From assembly GCA_946482165.1 (NCBI GenBank), contig CAMLQS010000169.1, forward strand, positions 1-10,435: 10,435 bases of DNA. Direction: 5' to 3'. The position numbers and the translations under genes were made by a program. Source of the DNA: an uncultured Verrucomicrobiota bacterium. Lineage in GTDB: Bacteria > Verrucomicrobiota > Verrucomicrobiae > Opitutales > Opitutaceae. Below are positions 1-7,847 of the stretch, one piece after another (position 1 is the first letter of the stretch; every line of letters starts with the position of its first letter). The notes under the pieces were generated by a model. It was not told where the DNA came from and ran no database searches. It saw only the letters and a program-made list of their open reading frames with translations.

Positions 1-3000
1 CTCGACCAGCCCTTCATGTTCAACCGCCTCGGCGCCGCGCAACCGCAGGGCATGATCTTCGCCCTCGCCCGCGACATCGTGCCGATGGAGGCCTCCGAAG
101 GCCTCGCCCCGGGCAACGTCATGTTGCGAAAAGACAAACGCGCCCGCCCCATCGTGCTGCGCGTCAACGCCGGCCAGTTCCTCGAGATCCGGTTCACCAA
201 CCTCCTCTCCCCGCAGCCGGTCAACCCGCCCACCGCCGGCCCGATCACCTCGCTGCAACCCGCCACCCGCTCCGCCGGCGTTCATGTCACCGGCATGGAG
301 CTCGTCTCCGTCACCCTGCCCGACGGCACCGTCCAGCCCGGCATCGCCAGCGACGCCACTTGGGTCGGCATCAACCCGAGCAGCCTCGCCGAGCCCGGCC
401 AGACCCGCGTCTACAAATACTACGCCAAGGCCGAGGGCACCTTCATGCTCTACAGCGCCGGCGGAGACTGGGCCGGTCAGTTGCAGGCCGGCCTCTTCGG
501 CGCCGCCACGGTGGAGCCGGAGAACGCCCGCTGGTATCGCAGCCAGGTCACCCGCGAAGACCTCGAGCTCGCCGCCTACCGCGTCGAGCCCGGCCCGGGC
601 GACAGCCTGCGTGTCTCCGGGCGCCCCGAGCTTTTCTGCCACCGCCGGAAGCACGATGACGGCAAGCCCCGCACCGTCGTCACCGAGGAAGGCGAATTCA
701 CGCTCTGGAGTTTCCACTCCTCCGCCGACGCCGCCGGCGCCCAAAAGACCGACGTCATCGTGCGCGACAACCGTGTATTCACTCCGGACGGACGCCCGCT
801 CGTGGACTACGACGCCGTCTACCCCGTCGGCCACCCGCGCGCCGGCCAGCCCATCCTGCTCATGACCCGTCGCCTCGCCGACGGCCGCGACGAACTCGTC
901 TCCAGCGACCTCACCGCCATCATCGCCGGCCCCGACGGCGGCGCGTTTCCCTTCAGCGAAAACGGACCCGGCTTCGCGCAAAACCCGACCTACCCCGGTC
1001 GCCGCGAGCCCTTCCGCGAGTTCACCATCATGTATCACGAGACCTTCGGGACCGTGCAGGCGTTCAAGGAATTCTACGCCCCGCAGCTCTCCGACGTGAT
1101 GGGCGCCGGCACCGACAACTTCGCGATCAACTACGGCTCCGCCGGCATCGGCGCCGAGGTCCTCGCCAGCCGCCTCGGCGTCGGCCCCATGGGCGGCAAG
1201 GAGTCCGTCGACCTCAAGTTCGAGGAGTTCTTCCTTAGCTCCTGGGCCTGCGGCGACCCCGCCATGGTCGTGGACGTCCCGGCCAACGCGCCCAACCAGA
1301 CCGTCACCGATCCCGCCACCGGCTCGCGCCAGATCAACTCCGCCATCACCAACGGCACCGCCGCCGCCTTCCAGGCCCTCACCGGCAAGAAAGCCACCAA
1401 GGCCTTCTACCCCGACGATCCGTCCAACGTCTACCACAGCTACATCCGCGACCGCGTGACGATGCGCGTCCTCCACACCGGCGGCGGAATCACCCACGTG
1501 CATCACTTGCACGCCCACCAGTGGCTGCGTTCGCCGAACAGTGACGACGGCCACTACCTCGACAGCCAGATGATCACCCCCGGTTCCGCCTACACGATGG
1601 AGATCGCCCATCACGGCAGCGGCAACCGCAACGAGACCGTCGGCGACTCCATCTTCCACTGTCACTTCTACCCGCACTTCGCCGGCGGCATGTGGGCGCT
1701 CTGGCGCACGCACGACGTCTTCGAGGCCGGCACCCGCCTCGACGCCGAGGGCCGCCCCGCGCCCGGTTGGAACCGCACCCTCCCTGACGCCGAAATCAAA
1801 TCCGGCACGCCCATCCCCGGCATCGTTCCGTTGCCCACCCTCGCCATGGCCCCCGCGCCCGCGCCCGTGCGCCTGATCGACGAGGGCCGTCGCGTTGAGG
1901 TCCGCGCGAAAGACCGCGACGACCGTCGTCGCGAATTCGCCTACGACAATCCCGGCTACCCCTTCTTCGTTCCCGGCGTCTCCGGCCACCGCGCCCCGCA
2001 CCCGCCCCTCGACATGGCTTGGGAAGAAAGCGCCCCCGGCGTCCCCGCCCGCGACAAGGACGGAAAACTCATCTACCTCGACGGCGGCCTCCCCCGTCAC
2101 CAAGTGCTGGACGGCACCATCGTCCACGAGCTCCACACCCGCTGGGACTTCAGCAAGGACTTCCTCGCTCGCGATAAGAACGGCAAGCCCGTCGCCGGCG
2201 GCCTTGTCGCCTTCGAGCTCCCCGAGGACGGCACCGCCATCGAGAAGGCCGCCATGGCCGCGCACGCCACCCGCACCCACGCCTCCTTCCTGCCCAACGG
2301 CGACCCGGGCAACTTCACCCTCAACGGCCTCCCGCCCGCCCACGGCGCCCCCTTCGCCAACCCCAGCGTGAACGAGGAAGGCAACGGCGACCTCGATGTC
2401 CGCCGCTACCAAGGCGCCGCGATCCAGACCGACGTCGTGTTCAACAAGCAGGGCTGGCACTTCCCGCAGCAGCGCATGATCACCCTTTGGCAGGACGTGC
2501 AGCCCACGATCTCCGGCGAACGCGCCCCGCAGCCCTTCTTCATCCGCGCCAACACCGGCGAGACGATCGAGTTCTGGCACACCAACCTCGTGCCCGACTA
2601 CTACGAGCTCGACGATTTCCAGGTCCGCACGCCCACCGACATCATCGGCCAGCACATCCACCTCGTGAAGTTCGACGTCCTCGCCTCCGACGGCGCCGGC
2701 AACGGCTTCAACTACGAGGACGGCACCTTCAGCCCCGACGAGGTCCGCACCCGCATCGACGCCATCAATCTCTCCGGCGGCATCCACGCCTTCGACGAGC
2801 GCACCCAGTTCAAGGGCCGCAAACAGCGCAAGCTCGAGATCAAGCCCGCCCCCGCCGTCTTCGGCCCCGCGCCCGCCGGCCAGAACTGGGCCGGAGCCCA
2901 GACCACCATCCAACGCTGGGACACCGATCCCGTCGTGAACAACGAGGGCGAGGACCGCACGCTCCGCACCGTCTTCACCCACGACCACTTCGGCCCCTCC

Positions 3001-5919
3001 ACCCACCAGCAGGCCGGTCTCTACGGCGGTCTCCTCGTCGAGCCCCAAGGCTCAAAGTGGTATGACCCCGTCTCCGGCGGCCTCCTCTACGACACCAAGA
3101 AACGCCACGACGGCGGCCCCACCAGCTGGCAGGCCAACATCGTCACCGCCGACCCCGCCGACAGCTACCGCGAGTTCGCCATCGAGTTTGGCGACTTCCA
3201 GCTCGCCTACGGTCCCGGCAGCCCCTCTTCGCCCGGCACGCCGGCCAACCCGCTCTTCACCGCCCCCTTCGGCGTCGACCTCAAGAAAGGCAAGGTTCCG
3301 CCGCAGGTCGCCTCCGTCTTCGCCAGCAACGGCGTCGTCTTCGCCAACGACCACGCCACCCTCGAAAAGGGCAAGACCTCCGGCGAATGGCTGCTGACCT
3401 ACCGCCCCGCCAAGAAAGTCGAGGAGCGCTACCGCCTCGCGCCCGTCTCCCCCGCGACCACGCCCGCCACCTACGCGGTGTATCCGCTCGACCAGTCGCA
3501 CTCCTGGGCCGCGCCTGCCTACGCGATAAACCCCGCGCCGACCGACGCCAACAACCAGGCCAGCGGCGCTCCCTATCCGACGCTCATCAGCGTCGTCCCC
3601 GCGCCCGGCACCTTCTCGCTCAACTACCGCAACGAGCCCATACCGTCCCGCGTCTGGGACCCCGTGGCCAAGGCTCCCGCCTCCGGCAACGCCGGCGACC
3701 TCTCCTTCGCCTACGCCTCGATCCTGCGCGCCGACCCGCGGCTCAACCAGCAGCCCGCGCCCGGCACCGCGATCAACCCCGCCGATCCGAACGGTTTCAA
3801 GTTCCCGCCTAACCTCACCCCGACCGTGAACGGCCCCGCCGCCACCTCCCCGGCCTCCGGCAAGGTGCAGCCCACCGATCCCTTCACCCCGATGTTCCGC
3901 GCTTACGCCGGCGACAAGGTCCAGGTGCGCACGCTCGTCGGTTCGCAGCACAATCCCCACTACCTCGCCATCGACGGCGTCAGCTGGCTCTACGAACCCG
4001 GCTACGAAAACTCCGGCTTCCGCAACAACCAGCCCATGGGCATCTCCGAACACTACGAGATGAACTTCACCCTGCCGCGCGCCACCGGTTCGACCGCGCA
4101 GCCCTTCGCCGACCACCGCTACGAGGCGAGCGCCGGCGTCGACGGCATCACCAACGGCATGTGGGGCATCCTGCGCTCCTACGCGCAAAAAGTGCCCGAG
4201 CTCGTGCCCCTGCCCAACAACCACCCGGCCGCCGCGCCCGTCGTCGCCGAGATCAAGCCGCCCGTCGGCGCCAAGGTCCGCCGTATCCACGTTGTCGCGA
4301 CGTCCGTCAACCAGGCCACCGGCGGAGGCCTCGTCTACAACTCCCGCGGCCAGACCACCGCGCTCAACCCGCCCGCCTTCGACACGAGCCTCCCGGTCGT
4401 CGACCCCGACGCGCTCATCTACGTGCGCGCCGAGGACCTCGACGCTTCCGGCAAGCTGATCCGCAAGGGACGCATCGAGCCGCTCATCCTCCGCGCCGCC
4501 GCCGGCGAATGGATCGAGCTCACCCTCACGAACAACTTCCAGCCCGCGCAGGAACCGGCCATCTTCGCCACGCCCGTCGCCGCCTCCTCGCCCTACGGTC
4601 AGGGAGATCCCGTCGCCGTGCCGCCGATCCAGTTGCTCACCTCGCCCAACGTCGGCCTCAACCCGCAGGTCGTCGGCTACGACATCACCCGCGCGAACGG
4701 CATCAACGTCGGCTTCAACCCGACCGTCACCGTCGCCCCCGGCCAGTCTTCCGCGCCGATCTACTGGTATGCCGGCGCCCTCTCCGTCGGCAAAGACGGC
4801 GCGCTTGTCGCCACCCCGGTGGAGCTCGGAGCCATCAACCTCAACCCCTCCGACCCGCTCCAGCAGCACACGCTCGGACTCGTCGGCGCGCTCGTCATCG
4901 AGCCCGAAGGATCAACGTGGACGGAGGACGTCAACCAACGCGCCTCCGCCACCGTCACCAAGGCCGACGGCACCGTGTTCCGCGACTTCGTCATGCTCTG
5001 CCAGGACGACGTCACGCTCACCAACGCCGCCGGCGCGCACACCGTCAACTACGGCACCGAGCCCATCGCCTACCGCTATCCGACGTCCTACTTCCCCGGC
5101 GGCAATTTCCCCGCCGCCGACGGAACCCAGGCCACCGCGAACTCCCTCGTCGCCGCCGATCCTCAGACTCCGATCTACGTCGCCGGCGCCGGCACGCCCG
5201 TGCGCTTCCGCATGCTCCATCCCGCCAGCGCGCCCGGCGCCGACGGCGAGGTCCTCACCATCGACGGCCACGTCTTCCAGGAAGAGCCCTACGTCGACGG
5301 CAGCCGCGTGATCGGCGACAACCCGCGCTCGCAATGGTTCGGCGCCCGCGGCGGCCATGGTGCTCGCGACCGCTTCGAAGCCGTGCTCGCCAGCGCCGGC
5401 GGCGACCACCGCGTGCCCGGCGATTACCTCTACCGTTCGCTCATCGCCCTCCTCGGCGGCGGCGACATGGCCGACGGCCAGTGGGGTATCTTCCGCGTCA
5501 CCGCGCCCGGCAAGGACGCCGTGATCGTCAACCAGGCCTCCGCCAGCGGATCGCTCACCGTCTCGGGCGCCAACTCCGTCAACCCCGCCACCGGCGTCTT
5601 CGCGAAGTCCGTGAAGATCTTCTCCGGCGCCTCGACCTCCGGCGAAGCTCTCGCCACCGCCGAGGTGGATCCGCTCACCGGCGCGTGGAACGTCAGCCAG
5701 GCGCTCACCGGCGCGGCTCCGTCCGAGATCAGCGTGCTCTCTTCCGACGGAGGCGTCGCCCGGTTCTCGCTCAAGACCCAGAGCACCGTGCTCAAGGCCG
5801 CCGTCTCGAAGCCCGCCGAGCCCGCCCGCGCGCCCTCGCCCGTGCTCCGTCGCTACGAACAACGCCGCGACCAAGGCTCGCGCCCGCCCGAGGGCGTGAA
5901 GATCATCCGGAAGAAATAA
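1..5919 (+). CDS. Giant MnxG/MofA-like multicopper oxidase (5' partial)
   Basis: Predicted exported multicopper oxidase that takes electrons from a substrate at a type 1 copper and reduces O2 at a trinuclear copper centre. The frame is open to the window edge: five codons precede the first ATG (position 16), which falls inside apparently conserved sequence, so the true start and signal peptide lie upstream. Counting from that ATG (1967 residues), visible motifs are HVHHLHAHQW (494-503), HCHFYPHFAGGMW (548-560), HIH (880-882) and HDH (989-991). Predicted ligands are H496, C549, H554 and M559 for type 1 copper, and the pairs H499/H501, H548/H550, H880/H882 and H989/H991 for the trinuclear site. 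Three related two-part repeats end in GMW or GQW (560, 1383, 1823); only the first two carry ligands. An Ig-like region (about 1844-1922) and a basic tail follow. Size and motif order resemble MofA, MnxG and OmpB rather than laccase. The family call is strong; the substrate is unknown, with Mn(II) or Fe(II) possible. Confidence 0.93.
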   Translation, partial: LDQPFMFNRLGAAQPQGMIFALARDIVPMEASEGLAPGNVMLRKDKRARPIVLRVNAGQFLEIRFTNLLSPQPVNPPTAGPITSLQPATRSAGVHVTGMELVSVTLPDGTVQPGIASDATWVGINPSSLAEPGQTRVYKYYAKAEGTFMLYSAGGDWAGQLQAGLFGAATVEPENARWYRSQVTREDLELAAYRVEPGPGDSLRVSGRPELFCHRRKHDDGKPRTVVTEEGEFTLWSFHSSADAAGAQKTDVIVRDNRVFTPDGRPLVDYDAVYPVGHPRAGQPILLMTRRLADGRDELVSSDLTAIIAGPDGGAFPFSENGPGFAQNPTYPGRREPFREFTIMYHETFGTVQAFKEFYAPQLSDVMGAGTDNFAINYGSAGIGAEVLASRLGVGPMGGKESVDLKFEEFFLSSWACGDPAMVVDVPANAPNQTVTDPATGSRQINSAITNGTAAAFQALTGKKATKAFYPDDPSNVYHSYIRDRVTMRVLHTGGGITHVHHLHAHQWLRSPNSDDGHYLDSQMITPGSAYTMEIAHHGSGNRNETVGDSIFHCHFYPHFAGGMWALWRTHDVFEAGTRLDAEGRPAPGWNRTLPDAEIKSGTPIPGIVPLPTLAMAPAPAPVRLIDEGRRVEVRAKDRDDRRREFAYDNPGYPFFVPGVSGHRAPHPPLDMAWEESAPGVPARDKDGKLIYLDGGLPRHQVLDGTIVHELHTRWDFSKDFLARDKNGKPVAGGLVAFELPEDGTAIEKAAMAAHATRTHASFLPNGDPGNFTLNGLPPAHGAPFANPSVNEEGNGDLDVRRYQGAAIQTDVVFNKQGWHFPQQRMITLWQDVQPTISGERAPQPFFIRANTGETIEFWHTNLVPDYYELDDFQVRTPTDIIGQHIHLVKFDVLASDGAGNGFNYEDGTFSPDEVRTRIDAINLSGGIHAFDERTQFKGRKQRKLEIKPAPAVFGPAPAGQNWAGAQTTIQRWDTDPVVNNEGEDRTLRTVFTHDHFGPSTHQQAGLYGGLLVEPQGSKWYDPVSGGLLYDTKKRHDGGPTSWQANIVTADPADSYREFAIEFGDFQLAYGPGSPSSPGTPANPLFTAPFGVDLKKGKVPPQVASVFASNGVVFANDHATLEKGKTSGEWLLTYRPAKKVEERYRLAPVSPATTPATYAVYPLDQSHSWAAPAYAINPAPTDANNQASGAPYPTLISVVPAPGTFSLNYRNEPIPSRVWDPVAKAPASGNAGDLSFAYASILRADPRLNQQPAPGTAINPADPNGFKFPPNLTPTVNGPAATSPASGKVQPTDPFTPMFRAYAGDKVQVRTLVGSQHNPHYLAIDGVSWLYEPGYENSGFRNNQPMGISEHYEMNFTLPRATGSTAQPFADHRYEASAGVDGITNGMWGILRSYAQKVPELVPLPNNHPAAAPVVAEIKPPVGAKVRRIHVVATSVNQATGGGLVYNSRGQTTALNPPAFDTSLPVVDPDALIYVRAEDLDASGKLIRKGRIEPLILRAAAGEWIELTLTNNFQPAQEPAIFATPVAASSPYGQGDPVAVPPIQLLTSPNVGLNPQVVGYDITRANGINVGFNPTVTVAPGQSSAPIYWYAGALSVGKDGALVATPVELGAINLNPSDPLQQHTLGLVGALVIEPEGSTWTEDVNQRASATVTKADGTVFRDFVMLCQDDVTLTNAAGAHTVNYGTEPIAYRYPTSYFPGGNFPAADGTQATANSLVAADPQTPIYVAGAGTPVRFRMLHPASAPGADGEVLTIDGHVFQEEPYVDGSRVIGDNPRSQWFGARGGHGARDRFEAVLASAGGDHRVPGDYLYRSLIALLGGGDMADGQWGIFRVTAPGKDAVIVNQASASGSLTVSGANSVNPATGVFAKSVKIFSGASTSGEALATAEVDPLTGAWNVSQALTGAAPSEISVLSSDGGVARFSLKTQSTVLKAAVSKPAEPARAPSPVLRRYEQRRDQGSRPPEGVKIIRKK
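1495..1692 (+). other. Type 1 copper site and first half of the trinuclear site
   Basis: This stretch of the oxidase encodes residues 494-559 (counted from the ATG at 16). It contains the HxxHxH motif (H496, H499, H501) and the HCHxxxHxxxxM motif (H548, C549, H550, H554, M559). In the multicopper oxidase family these are motifs 3 and 4, which normally lie at the C-terminus. Here they come before motifs 1 and 2 in the chain. Methionine at the axial position suggests a moderate-potential type 1 copper; that is inference from the family. Confidence 0.9.
2653..3006 (+). other. Second half of the trinuclear copper site (HIH and HDH)
   Basis: This stretch encodes residues 880-997 of the oxidase (numbering from the ATG at 16). 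H880/H882 in GQHIHLVKFD and H989/H991 in FTHDHFGPSTHQQ match motifs 1 and 2 of multicopper oxidases and complete the eight trinuclear-site histidines. About 107 residues separate the two pairs, more than in laccases. The insert contains an acidic, Gly/Asn-rich segment (892-909) and a GAQTTIQRW segment (960-968) that I associate with MnxG/MofA-like proteins. Confidence 0.82.
5909..5913 (+). promoter_or_regulatory. Possible ribosome binding site GGAAG for the propeller gene
   Basis: GGAAG ends 6 nt before the ATG at 5920 and lies inside the last codons of the oxidase gene. It is the only start in the window with a recognisable purine-rich Shine-Dalgarno-like element. Because the oxidase TAA (5917-5919) directly abuts the ATG, translational coupling by a terminating ribosome is equally likely. 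Confidence 0.4.
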
Positions 5920-7830
5920 ATGGTCCGTCTTCTTCCGGCCGCACCGCTCGCGCTCCGGCGCGTCGCCCTCCTCGCCTCGGCGGTCCTCGCGACCGCCGGG
6001 GCTTTTCTCCGGGCGGAATCCGCGCCGTCCGCGACCCGCCTCGAGCACGAAGGCCTCGCCGTCGAGTGCTCCGTTCTGCCGCCCGACGCCTCGCAAACCG
6101 CTCCCCGCGCCGGCGAACCGGCACGTATCCGTTTCACCATCACGGACACCACCACGGGCGAGCCGTTCACGCAGCTCGGCCCCGCCGCGTGGCTGAGCCG
6201 CCACGGCGGCGGCGGCGCGACGCCGCGAACCTGCTCCGAGAAGATCCGCGAGTTTCTCGGCGGAAGCATTTTTGCCAAAGCCGACGCGGACCTGAACACG
6301 TTCCGCGTCCTCGCCCTCAACGACGACGCGACCATCACCGTCGTCGACCCTCTCTTCGGCTTTGGCGGCACCAAGCTGCTCGCCCTCGTGCCGCTTGCCA
6401 GCCCCGGCGCCGATTGGGCTCTCTCCGCCGACTCCGCGCGACTCTTCGTCACCCAACCCGAGGCCGGTCGCGTTGCCGTGGTGGACACCGCCACCTGGCT
6501 CGTCACCGCAAATCTCGCCGTGTCCGGCTCGCCCGGCCGCGCCGCCCTCCAACCCGATGGCCATTATCTCTGGGTCGCTCGCGAAGGGGGCGTCGCGGTC
6601 ATCACCGCCACCGATGCACCCGCCGTCGTCGCCAACCTCGACACCGGCGCCGGCCCGCACGACATCGTGTTTTCGGCCGACAGCTGCTGGGCCTTCGTGA
6701 GCAACGCCGCCGCGCAGACCCTCTCGGTCATCGACATCCGGCAGCTCAAAAAAACACGCGACATCCCCCTCGAAGGCCGTCCCGCCGCGCTCGCCTATTC
6801 CCGACTCGGCGACGCCGTTTACGTCGCCGACGCCGACAAAGGAGAGATCCTCGTCGTGGACGCCGCGAAGCACGCCATCGCGGCCCGTATCGCCACTCCG
6901 CCCGGCGTCTCGCACTTGCGCTTCGCCCCCGGCGACCGTTTTTGTTTCGCGCTCAACCCCGCCGCGGACCGCGTGCATATCCTCGACGCCGCGACCAACC
7001 GGCTCGTGCAAAGCGCCGCCGTCGAGGGCGGCCCTGAGCAAGTCGCTTTCTCCGGCGACATGGCCTTTGTCCGCCGCCGCGCCACGCCGCTCGTCGCGAT
7101 GATGCCGCTCAAGGAAATCGGGCGCGAAGGCCAGCTCGTCGCCGTGGGCGAGTTCCCCGGCGGCGAGGCGCCCTTCGGCGCTCGCACCTCCTTCGCCGAC
7201 AGCCTCATGACCGCGCCGGGCAAAAGCTCCGTCGTCGTCGCCAACCCGACCGACAAGGCCATCTATTACTACATGGTCGGCATGGCCGCCCCGATGGGGA
7301 ATTTCGGAAACTACAACCGAGTGCCCCGCGCCGTCATGGTCGTGGACCGCAGCCTGCGCGAGGTGTCGCCCGGCGTCTATGAGACCGCCGTCACGCTCCC
7401 CGCCGCCGGGGCGTATGACACTGTGTTCTTCCTCAACTCCCCGCGCATCGCCCACTGCTTCCGCATCGAAATCCCGGAAAATCCCGCCCTCGCCTCCACT
7501 GCCCCCGGAACCCGCCTCAACCTCGCCCCGATTTCGCCCGCGCGCCTGGTTGCCGGCGAAAAGGCCCGCGTAGCCTTCCGCCTCTCCGGCGCCGCGCCTG
7601 GACCGGCGCCGGCCGATCTCTCGTTTCGCATCATGCTCGCCCCCGGTGTGTGGAACCGCCGCCGCTCCGCCGAGTATGCGAGCGACGGCACCGCGAGCTT
7701 CGAATTCACTCCGCCCGAGCCAGGCATTTATTACGTTTACGCCGAGGCGCCTTCGGCCGGTCTTTCCGCCAAGCAGGCGCCCGTGCTGATCCTCGAAGCT
7801 GCGTCGCCGGGCACCGCCGCCACGCCGTAA
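5920..7830 (+). CDS. Exported YVTN-type beta-propeller protein with YtkA-like C-terminal domain
   Basis: This 636-residue protein starts with an Arg-containing, Ala/Leu-rich signal peptide (about 1-33), so it should act outside the cytoplasm. Residues about 40-100 form a beta-rich domain that resembles the C-terminal one. From about 128 to 390 there are at least five propeller blades of about 42 residues, with repeats of the SVIDI, VVDTAT and ILDAATN type typical of YVTN/cytochrome d1-like propellers. No heme-binding CxxCH is present. Residues about 448-470 contain a YYYMVGMAAPMGNF segment with three closely spaced methionines (452, 455, 459). Residues about 537-628 look YtkA-like: an ML-PG-W core, then a PPEPGIYYVYAEAPSAGL stretch. 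The ATG is adjacent to the oxidase stop, so the pair is probably co-translated. A scaffold, copper-handling or redox-partner role for the oxidase is inferred from position; no catalytic residue was recognised. Confidence 0.85.
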   Translation: MVRLLPAAPLALRRVALLASAVLATAGAFLRAESAPSATRLEHEGLAVECSVLPPDASQTAPRAGEPARIRFTITDTTTGEPFTQLGPAAWLSRHGGGGATPRTCSEKIREFLGGSIFAKADADLNTFRVLALNDDATITVVDPLFGFGGTKLLALVPLASPGADWALSADSARLFVTQPEAGRVAVVDTATWLVTANLAVSGSPGRAALQPDGHYLWVAREGGVAVITATDAPAVVANLDTGAGPHDIVFSADSCWAFVSNAAAQTLSVIDIRQLKKTRDIPLEGRPAALAYSRLGDAVYVADADKGEILVVDAAKHAIAARIATPPGVSHLRFAPGDRFCFALNPAADRVHILDAATNRLVQSAAVEGGPEQVAFSGDMAFVRRRATPLVAMMPLKEIGREGQLVAVGEFPGGEAPFGARTSFADSLMTAPGKSSVVVANPTDKAIYYYMVGMAAPMGNFGNYNRVPRAVMVVDRSLREVSPGVYETAVTLPAAGAYDTVFFLNSPRIAHCFRIEIPENPALASTAPGTRLNLAPISPARLVAGEKARVAFRLSGAAPGPAPADLSFRIMLAPGVWNRRRSAEYASDGTASFEFTPPEPGIYYVYAEAPSAGLSAKQAPVLILEAASPGTAATP

Positions 7831-7847
7831 GCGCCCCCCTCTTTTCC

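Noticed and set aside
16..18. ATG at 16 as the true start of the oxidase
   Set aside because: The frame is open to base 1 and the codons before it (LDQPF) continue smoothly into the sequence after it; no signal peptide follows this ATG, although an exported enzyme is expected.
3052..4869. 605-codon open frame on the minus strand
   Set aside because: Antisense shadow of the oxidase gene: low-complexity Gly/Val/Arg/Asp composition, no signal peptide or domain.
4161..7037. 958-codon + strand frame crossing the oxidase/propeller junction
   Set aside because: Out of frame with two well-supported genes; the product is almost entirely Arg, Pro, Ala and His runs, typical of a frame shadow in high-GC DNA.
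7650..7847. N-terminal extension of the Sco protein from an ATG at 7650
   Set aside because: The extra 66 codons overlap the end of the propeller gene, are Arg-rich and would bury the signal peptide that begins at 7848.
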